Shown: positions 34,668 to 43,314 of the stretch, piece by piece
Position numbering within the stretch: position 1 is the stretch's first letter
How the letters are laid out: every line of letters begins with the position of its first letter
Assembly: GCF_001422245.1 (NCBI RefSeq)
Contig: NZ_LMMM01000012.1
Coordinates: 248,613 to 312,612 of the forward strand
Source: Rhizobium sp. Leaf262
GTDB taxonomy: Bacteria > Pseudomonadota > Alphaproteobacteria > Rhizobiales > Rhizobiaceae
Reading direction: 5' to 3'
Length of the DNA: 64,000 nucleotides
Position numbers and translations under genes: made by a program
Notes under the pieces: generated by a model
The model's input: only the letters and a program-made list of their open reading frames with translations
Databases searched by the model: none
What the model was told of the DNA's origin: nothing

Positions 34668-35843
34668 TCACTGGCCCGGCAGAATGCGCACCGAATACAG
34701 GTTGATCGGGCGACCGTTGCCGTCAATATCGCTGTTGATGATGATACGTCCGGGACTGTTGGGGGCAAGTGTCCGATCAAATGTGACATTGATCAACATA
34801 TCGGCACGCTCCGGCGTTGCCGTGAAGCGGTGACGGGCACAATCTCCAAGGCTTCCGAAATCGCAGCTGATAGAAAGCTGCGTTTGGCGGTCGCTTGACG
34901 ATTGCAGCGTGATCGAAATGGTTGACGATTTGCCCGCCATTTCCCGCAAGACTTCGGTGGGAACGGTGATGGCGACGTCGCCATCGGCCTCCGAAACGCG
35001 CGATGTCAGCCTTACCGCCTTACCCGCAGGTGTCGTGATGGGCTCGACGACTGAAAGTGATCCCGTCTGGAGACCTTCATTGCCGCGTTCGGCATTGAAA
35101 ACCTCCTGCCAGTCGTCGGAGAAACCGCGACCTGCCTCCACACTCGGCTCAGGCGGGGCCTCAGTCCCATTGAAGTCTTCCGATTGCACCTGTGGCGGTG
35201 GGTTAGGCACGCCGGTGTCGCGTTCGCTGGGCGATAACAACAGGCCGGAACTGTAAACCCACCAGGCACCGAATGCGATAAACGCCAGCAATGTGAAATA
35301 GATGAAAAGCCTTGCGACCAATCCCCTCTTGCGACGTGCCTTGGCGGCGCGCTCCGGAGTAAAGGCAAGCGAGCCGATATCTGCCCTTGGTGCCGATCGT
35401 GCATCAGGCGCGACCACGCCACGCTCTGCGCTAAAATCACCGATATCGTCTGACGTCGACATCTCGCTTTGCGGCTCGTCTCGACGATCCGACTCGACCG
35501 GCAACACATCGTCCTCAAGCCTCTCGTCACGCTGAGGCGCAGTGACGGCAGGCGTTACTGGTCTCACCGGCGGCGGCGGCACGGGAGCACGTGCAGCTTC
35601 CCGACGGACATGGTCTTCCACGACATTGAGCAGCCGGTTTCGCTCTTCGGTTTCGATGGCGTGTACGAGCGTTTCCAGGCGCTGTCGTTGCTGGGCGACG
35701 ATTTCCGGGTCGTCTATGCCCTGCTTGCGCAGACCCGCTTCCAGCGCCTGCCGGGAAGACTGATAGATGCGTGCCCGAACCTCGGCGCTCGATCTGTCCG
35801 ATTTCTCAAGGGCATTTCTGATTGCCGTTTCCAGTCCGCTCAC
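34668..35843 (-). CDS. Single-pass membrane protein, conserved hypothetical
   Basis: A 391-residue protein in four parts: an N-terminal helical region (1-80), a Pro-rich and acidic linker (85-165), one transmembrane helix (about 176-196, ARLFIYFTLLAFIAFGAWWV), and a periplasmic beta-rich domain (250-391) with a cysteine pair (SCDFGSLGDC). I recognise the overall pattern from rhizobial genomes but not a function. It is convergent with ppk2 and stands alone. Confidence 0.7.
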   Translation of the reverse strand: MSGLETAIRNALEKSDRSSAEVRARIYQSSRQALEAGLRKQGIDDPEIVAQQRQRLETLVHAIETEERNRLLNVVEDHVRREAARAPVPPPPVRPVTPAVTAPQRDERLEDDVLPVESDRRDEPQSEMSTSDDIGDFSAERGVVAPDARSAPRADIGSLAFTPERAAKARRKRGLVARLFIYFTLLAFIAFGAWWVYSSGLLLSPSERDTGVPNPPPQVQSEDFNGTEAPPEPSVEAGRGFSDDWQEVFNAERGNEGLQTGSLSVVEPITTPAGKAVRLTSRVSEADGDVAITVPTEVLREMAGKSSTISITLQSSSDRQTQLSISCDFGSLGDCARHRFTATPERADMLINVTFDRTLAPNSPGRIIINSDIDGNGRPINLYSVRILPGQ

Positions 35844-36278
35844 TACCGGTCCTTTTCTTTGCCATCCGACAGGCTCAGCGCATTCGCCCGAAAATTACGT
35901 CTATTTTCGGAAAGCGCGATGCGCGGATACGTCATTCAGAGCATCATTTATGCACCCGAAGGCACGCAACGGCATTCCGGCGACGTTGCGCGATGCTCGT
36001 TTACGATTCGGTAACCTCTCGCATGCCCAACCGCAAGAGAGACAACTGTTAAATATTGGAATGGCTTGGGGAAAACGTCACCGTGGCGATATCGGCGCAT
36101 CGAATGGCCTCTTGTGTGCACCTCCCACACTCTCTCTATCGAGATTTCAACGCGTTATATAACAAAGCGCTGCAACAGGCAGCCGCGCCGCAACATTGCT
36201 GGGATTTTTTTTGCTTTTCATCCGCTTCCGGCTTCGCTACATCTTACGTGCGCGTAAACGTCATTCATGGGAGGAAAC
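35844..36278. other. Intergenic region with divergent promoters
   Basis: No convincing gene was seen in these 435 bp. The right end carries a strong ribosome site (GGGAGGAAAC) for the next gene and an interrupted palindrome TTACG-TGCG-CGTAA (36244-36257). The middle has AT-rich runs but no feature I can name. Confidence 0.5.
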
Positions 36279-37235
36279 ATGCTGCCGTCCGTACTCAGGG
36301 ACAATCTTCGACTGCCGGTGGTTGCCTCACCGCTCTTCATCATTTCCCATCCAGAATTGACGCTCGCGCAATGCAAGGCGGGTGTCGTCGGCGCATTTCC
36401 GGCGCTCAATGCCCGCCCGGAAAGCCAGCTGGACGAATGGCTGGCCATGATGACCGAGGATTTGGCCAGTTATAACGCCGCCAACCCTGAAAAACCGGCA
36501 GCACCCTTTGCGGTGAACCAGATCGTCCACACTTCCAACAAGCGGCTGGAGCATGATCTCGGCCTCTGCGTCAAATACAAGGTGCCGATCGTCATCTCGT
36601 CGCTAGGCGCAGTGCCGGAAGTCAATGCCGCGATCCATTCCTATGGCGGCATCGTGCTGCATGATATCATCAACAACCGACACGCCAATTCCGCCATCCG
36701 CAAGGGTGCGGACGGTTTGATTGCGGTGGCGACGGGTGCAGGTGGTCATGCGGGCACACTTTCTCCATTCGCGCTGGTGCAGGAAATCCGTGAATGGTTC
36801 GACGGCCCCCTGCTTCTGGCAGGCGCCATCGCCAATGGCGGCGCGATCCTTGCGGCGCAGGCCATGGGCGCTGACATGGCCTATATCGGTTCCCCCTTCA
36901 TCGCCACCACCGAGGCAAGAGCATCGGACGCCTATAAGCAGGCCATCGTGGACGCCCAGGCCAGTGACATCGTCTATTCCAATTACTTCACCGGCATCCA
37001 CGGCAATTACATGAAAGCCTCGATCATTGCAGCCGGCATGGACCCCGACAACCTGCCCGTGGCCGATCCCTCTAAAATGGATTTCGGCGCAGCAACGAGC
37101 GGCGCAAAAGCCTGGAAGGACATCTGGGGTGCTGGCCAAGGCGTGGGCGCGGTAAAGGCAGTCGAACCCGTTTCCGCACTGGTGGATCGGCTTGCGAAGG
37201 AATACGAAGCCGCCAAGACCCGCATTCTGGCTTGA
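36279..37235 (+). CDS. Nitronate monooxygenase / 2-nitropropane dioxygenase-like FMN enzyme
   Basis: A 318-residue TIM-barrel flavoprotein of the 2-nitropropane dioxygenase family. It starts LPVVASPLFIISHPEL and has the GADGLIAVATGAGGHAG phosphate-binding loop, LLAGAIANGGAILAAQAMGADMAYIGSPF, and a late ATSGAKAWKDIWGAGQGVG. The family includes nitronate oxidases and enoyl-ACP-reductase-like enzymes, so the natural substrate is open. ATG at 36279 follows GGGAGG at ideal spacing; an in-frame start at 36267 is less likely. Confidence 0.82.
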   Translation: MLPSVLRDNLRLPVVASPLFIISHPELTLAQCKAGVVGAFPALNARPESQLDEWLAMMTEDLASYNAANPEKPAAPFAVNQIVHTSNKRLEHDLGLCVKYKVPIVISSLGAVPEVNAAIHSYGGIVLHDIINNRHANSAIRKGADGLIAVATGAGGHAGTLSPFALVQEIREWFDGPLLLAGAIANGGAILAAQAMGADMAYIGSPFIATTEARASDAYKQAIVDAQASDIVYSNYFTGIHGNYMKASIIAAGMDPDNLPVADPSKMDFGAATSGAKAWKDIWGAGQGVGAVKAVEPVSALVDRLAKEYEAAKTRILA

Positions 37236-37357
37236 TGGATCTTGCAAGGATTGGTGCGGGATTTTTGATCGAAGCCGTATTCAAGACTTGAAATCCATCC
37301 CCAATGCCTGTATCAGCCCGCCATACGCCGCGCCAACATATATTCGGCGCCCGGCAA

Positions 37358-37433
37358 GCCGCTTTAGCTCAGGTGGTAGAGCACATCATTCGTAATGATG
37401 GGGTCGCAGGTTCGAGTCCTGCAAGCGGCACCA
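37358..37433 (+). tRNA. tRNA-Thr (anticodon CGT)
   Basis: A full cloverleaf: acceptor GCCGCTT / AAGCGGC, D-arm AGCTCAGGTGGTAGAGC, anticodon stem CATCA / TGATG with loop TTCGTAA (CGT, reading ACG), T-arm GCAGGTTCGAGTCCTGC, and encoded ACCA. Confidence 0.96.
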
Positions 37434-37512
37434 GTTTTTCTCCGCAGCATTTCACTTTCACAATCTGCTCTTGGCGTCGATATCCTGCCAATCTCCATGC
37501 GCGCATCTAAAG

Positions 37513-37563
37513 TTCCCAAGTTGGGAATTAGTCATTGTTCCCGATTTGGGAATGCGCTATAAT
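37513..37563 (+). promoter_or_regulatory. higBA promoter with two palindromic operators
   Basis: Operator 1 is TTCCCAAGTTGGGAA (37513-37527), a perfect palindrome. Operator 2 is TTCCCGATTTGGGAA (37538-37552). Their centres are 25 bp apart. A promoter fits around operator 2: TTGTTC (37535-37540), a 17-bp spacer and a perfect TATAAT (37558-37563). The higB ATG is only 8 bp past the -10 box, so the message would have no leader. Confidence 0.8.
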
Positions 37564-37570
37564 CTTCAAC

Positions 37571-37867
37571 ATGCAGATCATCGCCAAGTCTACATTGAAG
37601 CTGTTTTGGGAGCGTCATGCGCAAGCCGAAACGCCTTTGAAGACGTGGTACGCGATTGTCAGCAAGGCAGAGTGGAACGGTCCTTCAGACGTAAAAACTG
37701 CGTTTGGTGCAACGGTGGATTTCGTTTCGGATAACCGCGTCATTTTCGATATTTCGGGCAATAAATATCGCCTGATTGTCCATATCGCATATGCTTACAA
37801 ACGCGTTTTGATCAAGTTTATTGGTACCCATAAGGAATACGACCAGATCGACCCGGAGACAGTGTAA
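37571..37867 (+). CDS. higB: HigB-type toxin (mRNA interferase)
   Basis: A 98-residue RelE/HigB-fold protein of the HigB_toxin family: MQIIAKSTLKLFWERHAQAE, then LKTWYAIVSKAEWNGPSDVK and a C-terminal KRVLIKFIGTHKEYDQID with the catalytic-type HKEYD. HigB toxins cut mRNA at the ribosome. The toxin precedes the antitoxin, as usual for hig loci. The stop overlaps the higA start (TAATG). No ribosome site fits before the ATG, consistent with a leaderless transcript. Confidence 0.88.
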   Translation: MQIIAKSTLKLFWERHAQAETPLKTWYAIVSKAEWNGPSDVKTAFGATVDFVSDNRVIFDISGNKYRLIVHIAYAYKRVLIKFIGTHKEYDQIDPETV

Positions 37868-38256
37868 TGGACAATATTCGTGCCATCAAAAACGATGCTG
37901 ATCTTGCGTGGGCCCTTGCCGAGATCAGCCCTTATTTCGACAATCCGCCTGATTTTGGAACGCCTGACGCTGACAGGTTCGATGTGCTTGCTACCCTCAT
38001 AGAAGCCTTTGAGGACAAACATCACCGCATTGACGCGCCTGAGCCGGTGGATTTGATCAAAACACATATGGAGATGACAGGGCGGACGCAGGGCGACCTT
38101 GCCGCACTGTTCGGCTCGCGCTCGCGCGCGTCGGAAGTCCTGAACAGGAAACGCGCTCTTACCGTTGATATGATCTACAAGCTGCATAAAGAATGGGGCA
38201 TTCCAGCCGATTGCCTTGTGGAGCCGTACCACCTCTCCGAACGGAAATACGCATGA
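37867..38256 (+). CDS. higA: HigA-type antitoxin
   Basis: A 129-residue protein. The N-terminal part (1-50) should wrap the toxin; the C-terminal XRE-type helix-turn-helix (about 65-120, MEMTGRTQGDLAALFGSRSR followed by ASEVLNRKRALTVDMI) should bind the upstream palindromes and repress the operon. It shares one base with the higB stop codon. Confidence 0.88.
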   Translation: MDNIRAIKNDADLAWALAEISPYFDNPPDFGTPDADRFDVLATLIEAFEDKHHRIDAPEPVDLIKTHMEMTGRTQGDLAALFGSRSRASEVLNRKRALTVDMIYKLHKEWGIPADCLVEPYHLSERKYA

Positions 38257-38272
38257 CAAAAAGCTGAAGGCA

Positions 38273-38437
38273 CTATTGCTGCGGCTGAACTGTCGTTCTC
38301 GGTATCAACGTCCCGTCCTGACTTTGCGGCGAAAGCTGCCTGTCGCCATTGAGGAAGGCGATGCTCAGCACGATGCCCACGAGCACGCATAGCAGCGCGA
38401 CGAATATCAGGCCTGATCTATCTATTGGCTTCTTCAT
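38273..38437 (-). CDS. Small single-pass membrane protein
   Basis: A 54-codon gene. The product starts MKKPIDRSG, has one hydrophobic helix (LIFVALLCVLVGIVLSIAFL) and ends in a short polar tail (LIPRTTVQPQQ). It sits between higA and rhaI. A positively charged N-terminus before the helix suggests an inner-membrane anchor with the tail outside. The function is unknown. No strong ribosome site is visible, so confidence is moderate. Confidence 0.55.
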   Translation of the reverse strand: MKKPIDRSGLIFVALLCVLVGIVLSIAFLNGDRQLSPQSQDGTLIPRTTVQPQQ

Positions 38438-38523
38438 GCCTCGCTAACATAGACGTGAATGTGAAGATGATGGGGCGAAACACACGATTTTTTACCGCAG
38501 GACATATTTGGTTACAAATGCGT

Positions 38524-38547
38524 GAAGGCACGTCCTTGCGTGCCTTC
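38524..38547. terminator. Hairpin after rhaI
   Basis: GAAGGCACG (38524-38532) and CGTGCCTTC (38539-38547) form a perfect 9-bp stem with a 6-base loop, 33 bp past the rhaI stop. It lacks a clean T run on the minus strand. Confidence 0.55.
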
Positions 38548-38580
38548 CTTTGTTAAGGTTTTCCGCGCTCGCCAATGGCA

Positions 38581-39873
38581 TCAAATGATGCCGCCGCTGC
38601 CGCTTTTGGATTCCGGGCGTTCGGCTGCGACCTTCGCGCGGTAGCCGCTGGCGCGGTAGGTGGCGATGGGGTCTAGGGCGCCGTTTGACCTGTTACGGGC
38701 TTCGGCCAGAATGGGTTCGACATCGGTGCGATAGGCCCGCTTCAGCGTGTCGGATGCCATCAGAGCATCATTGTCCTGCTGGAAACCATCCAATGCTGTG
38801 CGGTCCACCAGCAGCGCCTGTGCATAGGCACGGCGGATTTCGTTGGCGCTGGAGATGAGGCTTTCGATGGGATCGGTCACATTGTGCGACTGGTCGATCA
38901 TATGAGCCGGGTGGAAGCCTTTGACGCCACGGTGGTCGGCATCGACAAGTTCGTTGAAGACGAGGAACAGGCGGTAGGGATCGATCGAGCCTGCATCCAG
39001 ATCGTCATCGCCATATTTGCTATCGTTGAAGTGAAAGCCGCCAAGTTTGCCGAACTGGATGAGGCGGGCAACGATCATCTCTATATTGGTGTTGGGCGCA
39101 TGGTGGCCGAGGTCGACAAGACAAAAAGCCTTTTCGCCCAGCGTATTGGCGATGAGGTAGTTCGTGCCCCAATCCTGCACCACGGTCGAATAGAAGGCGG
39201 GCTCATACATCTTGTGTTCGGAAAAGATGCGCCAGTCATCCGGCAGCGCCTTGTAGATATCGGCCATGGCCGAGAGATAGCGCTCAAAGCTTTTGGTGAA
39301 ATTGCTCTGCCCCGGGAAGTTGGAGCCATCGCCCACCCACACCGTCAGCGCCTTTGAGCCGAGAGCATTACCGATCTCGATACATTCGATGTTGTGGTCG
39401 ACCGCCTGTTGGCGCGTTGCCGCATTGGCATGGCTCAGAGAGCCATACTTGTAGGAATGCTGCTGCCCCTCCGCGTCCGAAAACGTGTTGGAGTTCATGG
39501 CATCGAAGCCGAGGCCGAGGGCATCGGCATGGGCTTTCAGCGCCTTCGGGTCTTGTTTGTCCCAGGGAATATGCAGCGAGACATTGGGGGTGGCAGCCGT
39601 CAGCTGGTTGATGACGGCGCAATCGTCCAGCTTATCGAAAATGCCGCGCGGTTCGCCCTTGCCGGGAAAGCGCGCAAAGCGCGTGCCGCCGGTGCCGACG
39701 CCCCAGGAGGGAACGGCGACGAAGAATTTCGAGACCTTCGCGGTGATCGCCTCGATATCGATGTTGCGGCGCGACAGATGCGCGCCCAGCGCCTCGTAAT
39801 CCGCCTGATGAGCGCGTGCGCGCTTTTCATTTTCGCGATCAACGATATCTGCCGCTATTTTCTGTTCGGTCAT
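38581..39873 (-). CDS. rhaI: L-rhamnose isomerase (rhizobial type)
   Basis: A 430-residue TIM-barrel sugar isomerase that converts L-rhamnose to L-rhamnulose. Metal-site-like blocks are seen in IFSEHKMYEPAFYST, LVDLGHHAPNTNIEMIVARL and GGFHFNDSKYGDDDLDAGS. It is the type found in Rhizobium and Pseudomonas rha loci, distinct from E. coli RhaA. It lies downstream of rhaD on the same strand, with the small yqaE-like gene in between on the other strand. Confidence 0.92.
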   Translation of the reverse strand: MTEQKIAADIVDRENEKRARAHQADYEALGAHLSRRNIDIEAITAKVSKFFVAVPSWGVGTGGTRFARFPGKGEPRGIFDKLDDCAVINQLTAATPNVSLHIPWDKQDPKALKAHADALGLGFDAMNSNTFSDAEGQQHSYKYGSLSHANAATRQQAVDHNIECIEIGNALGSKALTVWVGDGSNFPGQSNFTKSFERYLSAMADIYKALPDDWRIFSEHKMYEPAFYSTVVQDWGTNYLIANTLGEKAFCLVDLGHHAPNTNIEMIVARLIQFGKLGGFHFNDSKYGDDDLDAGSIDPYRLFLVFNELVDADHRGVKGFHPAHMIDQSHNVTDPIESLISSANEIRRAYAQALLVDRTALDGFQQDNDALMASDTLKRAYRTDVEPILAEARNRSNGALDPIATYRASGYRAKVAAERPESKSGSGGII

Positions 39874-39964
39874 GTTGTCCTCCCGTTCCTCGCCTCCCGC
39901 GATTGAACCAATTCCGCGTTCCCCACGTTATGTGCTTGGAAACAAACAGACGGGATATTCAATC

Positions 39965-40123
39965 GTGGACGTTATTCGCATTCTACTTGCCATTTTCCTG
40001 CCGCCAGTCGGCGTTTTTCTTCAGGTCGGCCTTGGCCTGCAGTTCTGGCTCAATATTCTCTTGACGCTGTGCGGATATATCCCCGGCATCATCCACGCCA
40101 TCTGGGTTATCCTGCGCCGATAA
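39965..40123 (+). CDS. YqaE/Pmp3-family small membrane protein
   Basis: A 52-residue protein with two hydrophobic helices in the Pmp3 pattern: V.RI.LAIFLPPVGVFLQVG and FWLNILLTLCGYIPGIIHAIWVI, ending in RR. GTG at 39965 gives the usual family length; the longer frame from 39872 has no family similarity before it. Members are stress-linked membrane proteins affecting membrane potential. It sits between rhaI and rhaD on the opposite strand. Confidence 0.8.
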   Translation: MDVIRILLAIFLPPVGVFLQVGLGLQFWLNILLTLCGYIPGIIHAIWVILRR

Positions 40124-40141
40124 GAGGTATTTCACCCGCAA

Positions 40142-42235
40142 TCAGCGGGTGAAACTCTGCGCATTGCCGGCATCGACATTGATGATGTTGCCGGTCGATT
40201 TTGCCGAGGCATCCGAAGCGAGGAAGTATATCGCTTCGGCAATATCTTCGGGGAACACATTCAGTTTCAGCATCGAGCGCTTGCGATAATGTTCTTCCAG
40301 ATCGGTCACTTCGATCTTGGAAGACGCCGCACGTTGTTCGCGCCACTCCCCATTCCAGATTTTCGATCCACGCAGAACCGCATCCGGGTTGACCGTATTG
40401 ACGCGGATGCCAGCGTCAGCCCCCTCAAGTGCCAAGCATCGGGCCAGATGGATTTCCGCAGCCTTTGCCGTGCAGTAGGCAGACGCATTGGGCGATGAGG
40501 CAAGGCCGTTCTTGGAGGCTACGAAGACGACGTTGCCGCCGAGGTTCTGGCGACGAAACAGGCGGAAGGCCTCCCGCGAGACGAGGAAATAGCCGGTGGC
40601 GAGAATGTCGATATTCTTGTTCCACATGGCAAGCGTCGTCTCTTCGACCGGAGCCGAGGATGCGATGCCCGCATTGGACACCAGAATATCGACGCCGCCG
40701 AATTCGACACTGGCTTGCGTGAAGGCGGCGAGAACCGCGTCTTCCTTCGTCACATCCAGCTTGACGCTGCGCACCGCATCCGTGCTGAAACGCTTCTCAA
40801 AATCACCCTTGGTGGCGTCCAATGCGCCTTCGTCGATATCCGCCAGCACAACGCAGGCACCTTCATTGGCCAAACGCTCCGCCGTCGCACGGCCAATGCC
40901 GCCTGCGCCGCCGGTGATGAAGGCGACCCGGCCAGCAAGGCTCTTAGGCTTGGGCATGCGCTGAAGCTTTGCCTCTTCCAGCAGCCAATATTCGATGTCG
41001 AAAGCTTCCTGCTCCGGCAGACCCTGATATTCCGAGACAGTGGACGCGCCGCGCATGACGTTGATGGCGTTGACGTAAAACTCACCGGCAATACGGGCTG
41101 TCGCCTTGTCCTTGGCGAAGGACAGCAGACCAACGCCGGGGATGAGGAAGATCACCGGGTTCGGGTCACGCATCCCAGGCGAATTTTCGTGCTTGCAGCT
41201 CTCGTAGTACCTGACGTAATCGGCGCGGTAATCCTTCAGCGCCTGATCGAGACCCGCGAGAAGCGCCTCCACATCCGGCTTTGCCGTATCGAGATCAAGG
41301 ATAAGAGGGCGGATTTTGGTGCGCAGGAAGTGGTCCGGGCAGGATGTGCCGAGTGCGCCGAGCGGCTTCAAATCCTTCGAGTTGAGGAATTCCAGCACGG
41401 CATCCTGATCATCGAAATGGCCGAGCTTACGCTCCTCACGACCGATACGGCCACGAATTTCTGGCATAAGGCGAGCTGCGATGTCGCGACGCTGCTCTGG
41501 TGACAGGCTCTTTGCCACCGCGCCACCAAAGATGGTCTTGCCCTCGGTTTCCCCAGCGAACCATTCGATGGCCTTATTGATGATCTCAAGCGTCAGCTCG
41601 TAGCACTTTTGCGCGTCATTATCCCAGGTGAATAGGCCATGACTTTCCAGCACCACGCCCTTGGCTGTGGGGTTGGCCTTGACGAAGGCTTCGAGGTCGA
41701 GACCCAGCTGGAAGCCGGGGCGACGCCATGGCAGCCAGCCGATGTCATCGCCGAAAATCTGTTGCGTCAGCTCTTTGGAATTCTTCGACGCCGCAATGGC
41801 GATGATCGCATCCGGGTGCATGTGGTCGACGTGGTCGAACGGTACGAAACCGTGCAGCGGCGTGTCGATGGAGGCGGCGCGCGGGTTGAGATTGTAGGTG
41901 CAGTGGGGCAGAAAACCGACCAGGCGGTCTTCGTCTTCCACACCCTTGTAGATGCCCTTCAGCGCTTCCAGCTTGTCGAGATAGAGCGTGGCAAAGCCAT
42001 CCAGCTTGATGGTGCCGACATCGCCGCCGGAGCCCTTGACCCACATGACGCGGACTTTTTCGCCCGTCAGCGGATCAGTTTCCAGAACCTTGGCCGAGGT
42101 ATTGCCGCCGCCGTAATTGGTGATGCGCTTGTCTGCGCCCAACAGGTTGGAGCGATAGAGCAGCTTACCGGGCTCATCGAGCTTTGCGGCATAGGCATCA
42201 TCCCAGCGGTTGTCGAGAAGACGGGTCTGTCCCAT
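40142..42235 (-). CDS. rhaD: Bifunctional rhamnulose-1-phosphate aldolase / lactaldehyde dehydrogenase
   Basis: A 697-residue fusion. Residues 1 to about 400 are a class II aldolase-type domain (NYGGGNTSAKV, HMHPDAIIAIAAS, ESHGLFTWD). Residues from about 430 are a short-chain dehydrogenase with GGAGGIGRA, LVSNAGIASS and the catalytic Tyr-Lys in ASAYCTAKAAE. The enzyme cleaves L-rhamnulose-1-phosphate to DHAP and lactaldehyde and then oxidises the lactaldehyde. It is divergent from rhaR across a 203-bp control region. Confidence 0.94.
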   Translation of the reverse strand: MGQTRLLDNRWDDAYAAKLDEPGKLLYRSNLLGADKRITNYGGGNTSAKVLETDPLTGEKVRVMWVKGSGGDVGTIKLDGFATLYLDKLEALKGIYKGVEDEDRLVGFLPHCTYNLNPRAASIDTPLHGFVPFDHVDHMHPDAIIAIAASKNSKELTQQIFGDDIGWLPWRRPGFQLGLDLEAFVKANPTAKGVVLESHGLFTWDNDAQKCYELTLEIINKAIEWFAGETEGKTIFGGAVAKSLSPEQRRDIAARLMPEIRGRIGREERKLGHFDDQDAVLEFLNSKDLKPLGALGTSCPDHFLRTKIRPLILDLDTAKPDVEALLAGLDQALKDYRADYVRYYESCKHENSPGMRDPNPVIFLIPGVGLLSFAKDKATARIAGEFYVNAINVMRGASTVSEYQGLPEQEAFDIEYWLLEEAKLQRMPKPKSLAGRVAFITGGAGGIGRATAERLANEGACVVLADIDEGALDATKGDFEKRFSTDAVRSVKLDVTKEDAVLAAFTQASVEFGGVDILVSNAGIASSAPVEETTLAMWNKNIDILATGYFLVSREAFRLFRRQNLGGNVVFVASKNGLASSPNASAYCTAKAAEIHLARCLALEGADAGIRVNTVNPDAVLRGSKIWNGEWREQRAASSKIEVTDLEEHYRKRSMLKLNVFPEDIAEAIYFLASDASAKSTGNIINVDAGNAQSFTR

Positions 42236-42325
42236 CGCAATATCCTCCCATATCGGTTATTCGCGGACGTATCGAACCAGCCCGCCTCCCATTGACGGGA
42301 GATATCGCGCAATCAAAAGCGCAAT

Positions 42326-42396
42326 GTCAATCATAAACGATCATATATTTTCATTGTGCGATGCAGCATTGTTTATTTTGATCGAACTTGATTGAC
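42326..42396. promoter_or_regulatory. Paired inverted elements in the rhaD/rhaR control region
   Basis: GTCAATCA-N4-CGATCA (42326-42343) recurs in inverted form at 42379-42396, with 14 identical bases and only the 4-base spacer differing. Their centres are about 52-53 bp apart, close to five helical turns. This is a likely operator pair for the DeoR-type RhaR, which can repress both directions. Confidence 0.6.
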
Positions 42397-42438
42397 AACG
42401 TAAAAACTTTACGAATAACTGATGTTCAGGAGGACCCC

Positions 42439-43269
42439 ATGCACGAGAGCGAACGACATCGCATTATCCTAAGCGCCATACAGGAAAAGCCTGTGGTGAC
42501 GGTGCAGGATATTGCCGAGTTGACGGACGCTTCCGAAGCGACGATCCGCCGGGATATCGCGTCTTTGCATGTGCAGGGAAAGCTGCGGCGCGTGCGTGGC
42601 GGGGCCGAAGCGGTGCATCCGCCACAGCTTGGAAATCTCGCGGCAAGACCGTTTCGCGTGTCTGAATCGGTCAATATCGATAAGAAACGCGCAATTGCAC
42701 GCAAGGCGGTTGATCTCTGCGAAGAGGGCGATGCCATCATCATCAATGGCGGCACAACGACCTTCCAGATGGTCCATTATCTTTCTGCTCGCCGTTTGCA
42801 GGTCATGACCAATTCCTTTGCTATTGCCGAACATCTGGTCAAGCACTCCAAATGCAATGTCAGTGTGCCCGGCGGCGCGATCTACCGCGACCAGAGCCTG
42901 ATCCTGTCGCCTTTTGAAAATGACGCGATCCGCAATTTTTATGCGCGGCGTATCTTCATCGGCGCGCAAGGTGTCGGCGCGCTCGGCATCATGGAATCGG
43001 ATGCGCTCGTCATTCAGAGCGAACAGAAATTGATGCGGCAGGCGGAAGAGCTGATCGTGATGATCGACTCCTCCAAATTCCGCAAACGCTCAAGCCTCAT
43101 TCTCTGCCCACTGGAAAATGTCTCCACCATCATTACCGATGAGGGCATTACCGACGAGGCAGCACGGATGGTGGAGGCAGCGGGCGTGACGTTGATCGTG
43201 GCCGGAGTGGTCGCGGGTGCGCAAGTGCCGCGACCACCGGACGAGGAGAATTCCGCTTCGGTTGCTTGA
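42439..43269 (+). CDS. rhaR: DeoR-family rhamnose regulator
   Basis: A 276-residue regulator with the DeoR N-terminal winged helix (HESERHRIILSAIQEKPVVT, then LTDASEATIRRDIASLHVQG) and a C-terminal sugar-phosphate-isomerase-like effector domain (INGGTTTFQMVHYL, RIFIGAQGVGALGIMESDA). In Rhizobium leguminosarum RhaR represses rha transcription. AGGAGGA (42429-42435) precedes ATG 42439; the frame is open from 42388. Confidence 0.92.
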   Translation: MHESERHRIILSAIQEKPVVTVQDIAELTDASEATIRRDIASLHVQGKLRRVRGGAEAVHPPQLGNLAARPFRVSESVNIDKKRAIARKAVDLCEEGDAIIINGGTTTFQMVHYLSARRLQVMTNSFAIAEHLVKHSKCNVSVPGGAIYRDQSLILSPFENDAIRNFYARRIFIGAQGVGALGIMESDALVIQSEQKLMRQAEELIVMIDSSKFRKRSSLILCPLENVSTIITDEGITDEAARMVEAAGVTLIVAGVVAGAQVPRPPDEENSASVA

Positions 43270-43314
43270 GGAGCACCGCGGCGGCAATGAGGTTTAATCG
43301 GGAGGAGAACCAAC

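Noticed and set aside
37434-38580. An integrated element attached to tRNA-Thr
   Set aside because: No integrase and no repeat of the tRNA 3' end was found downstream, so higBA alone is not proof of an island.
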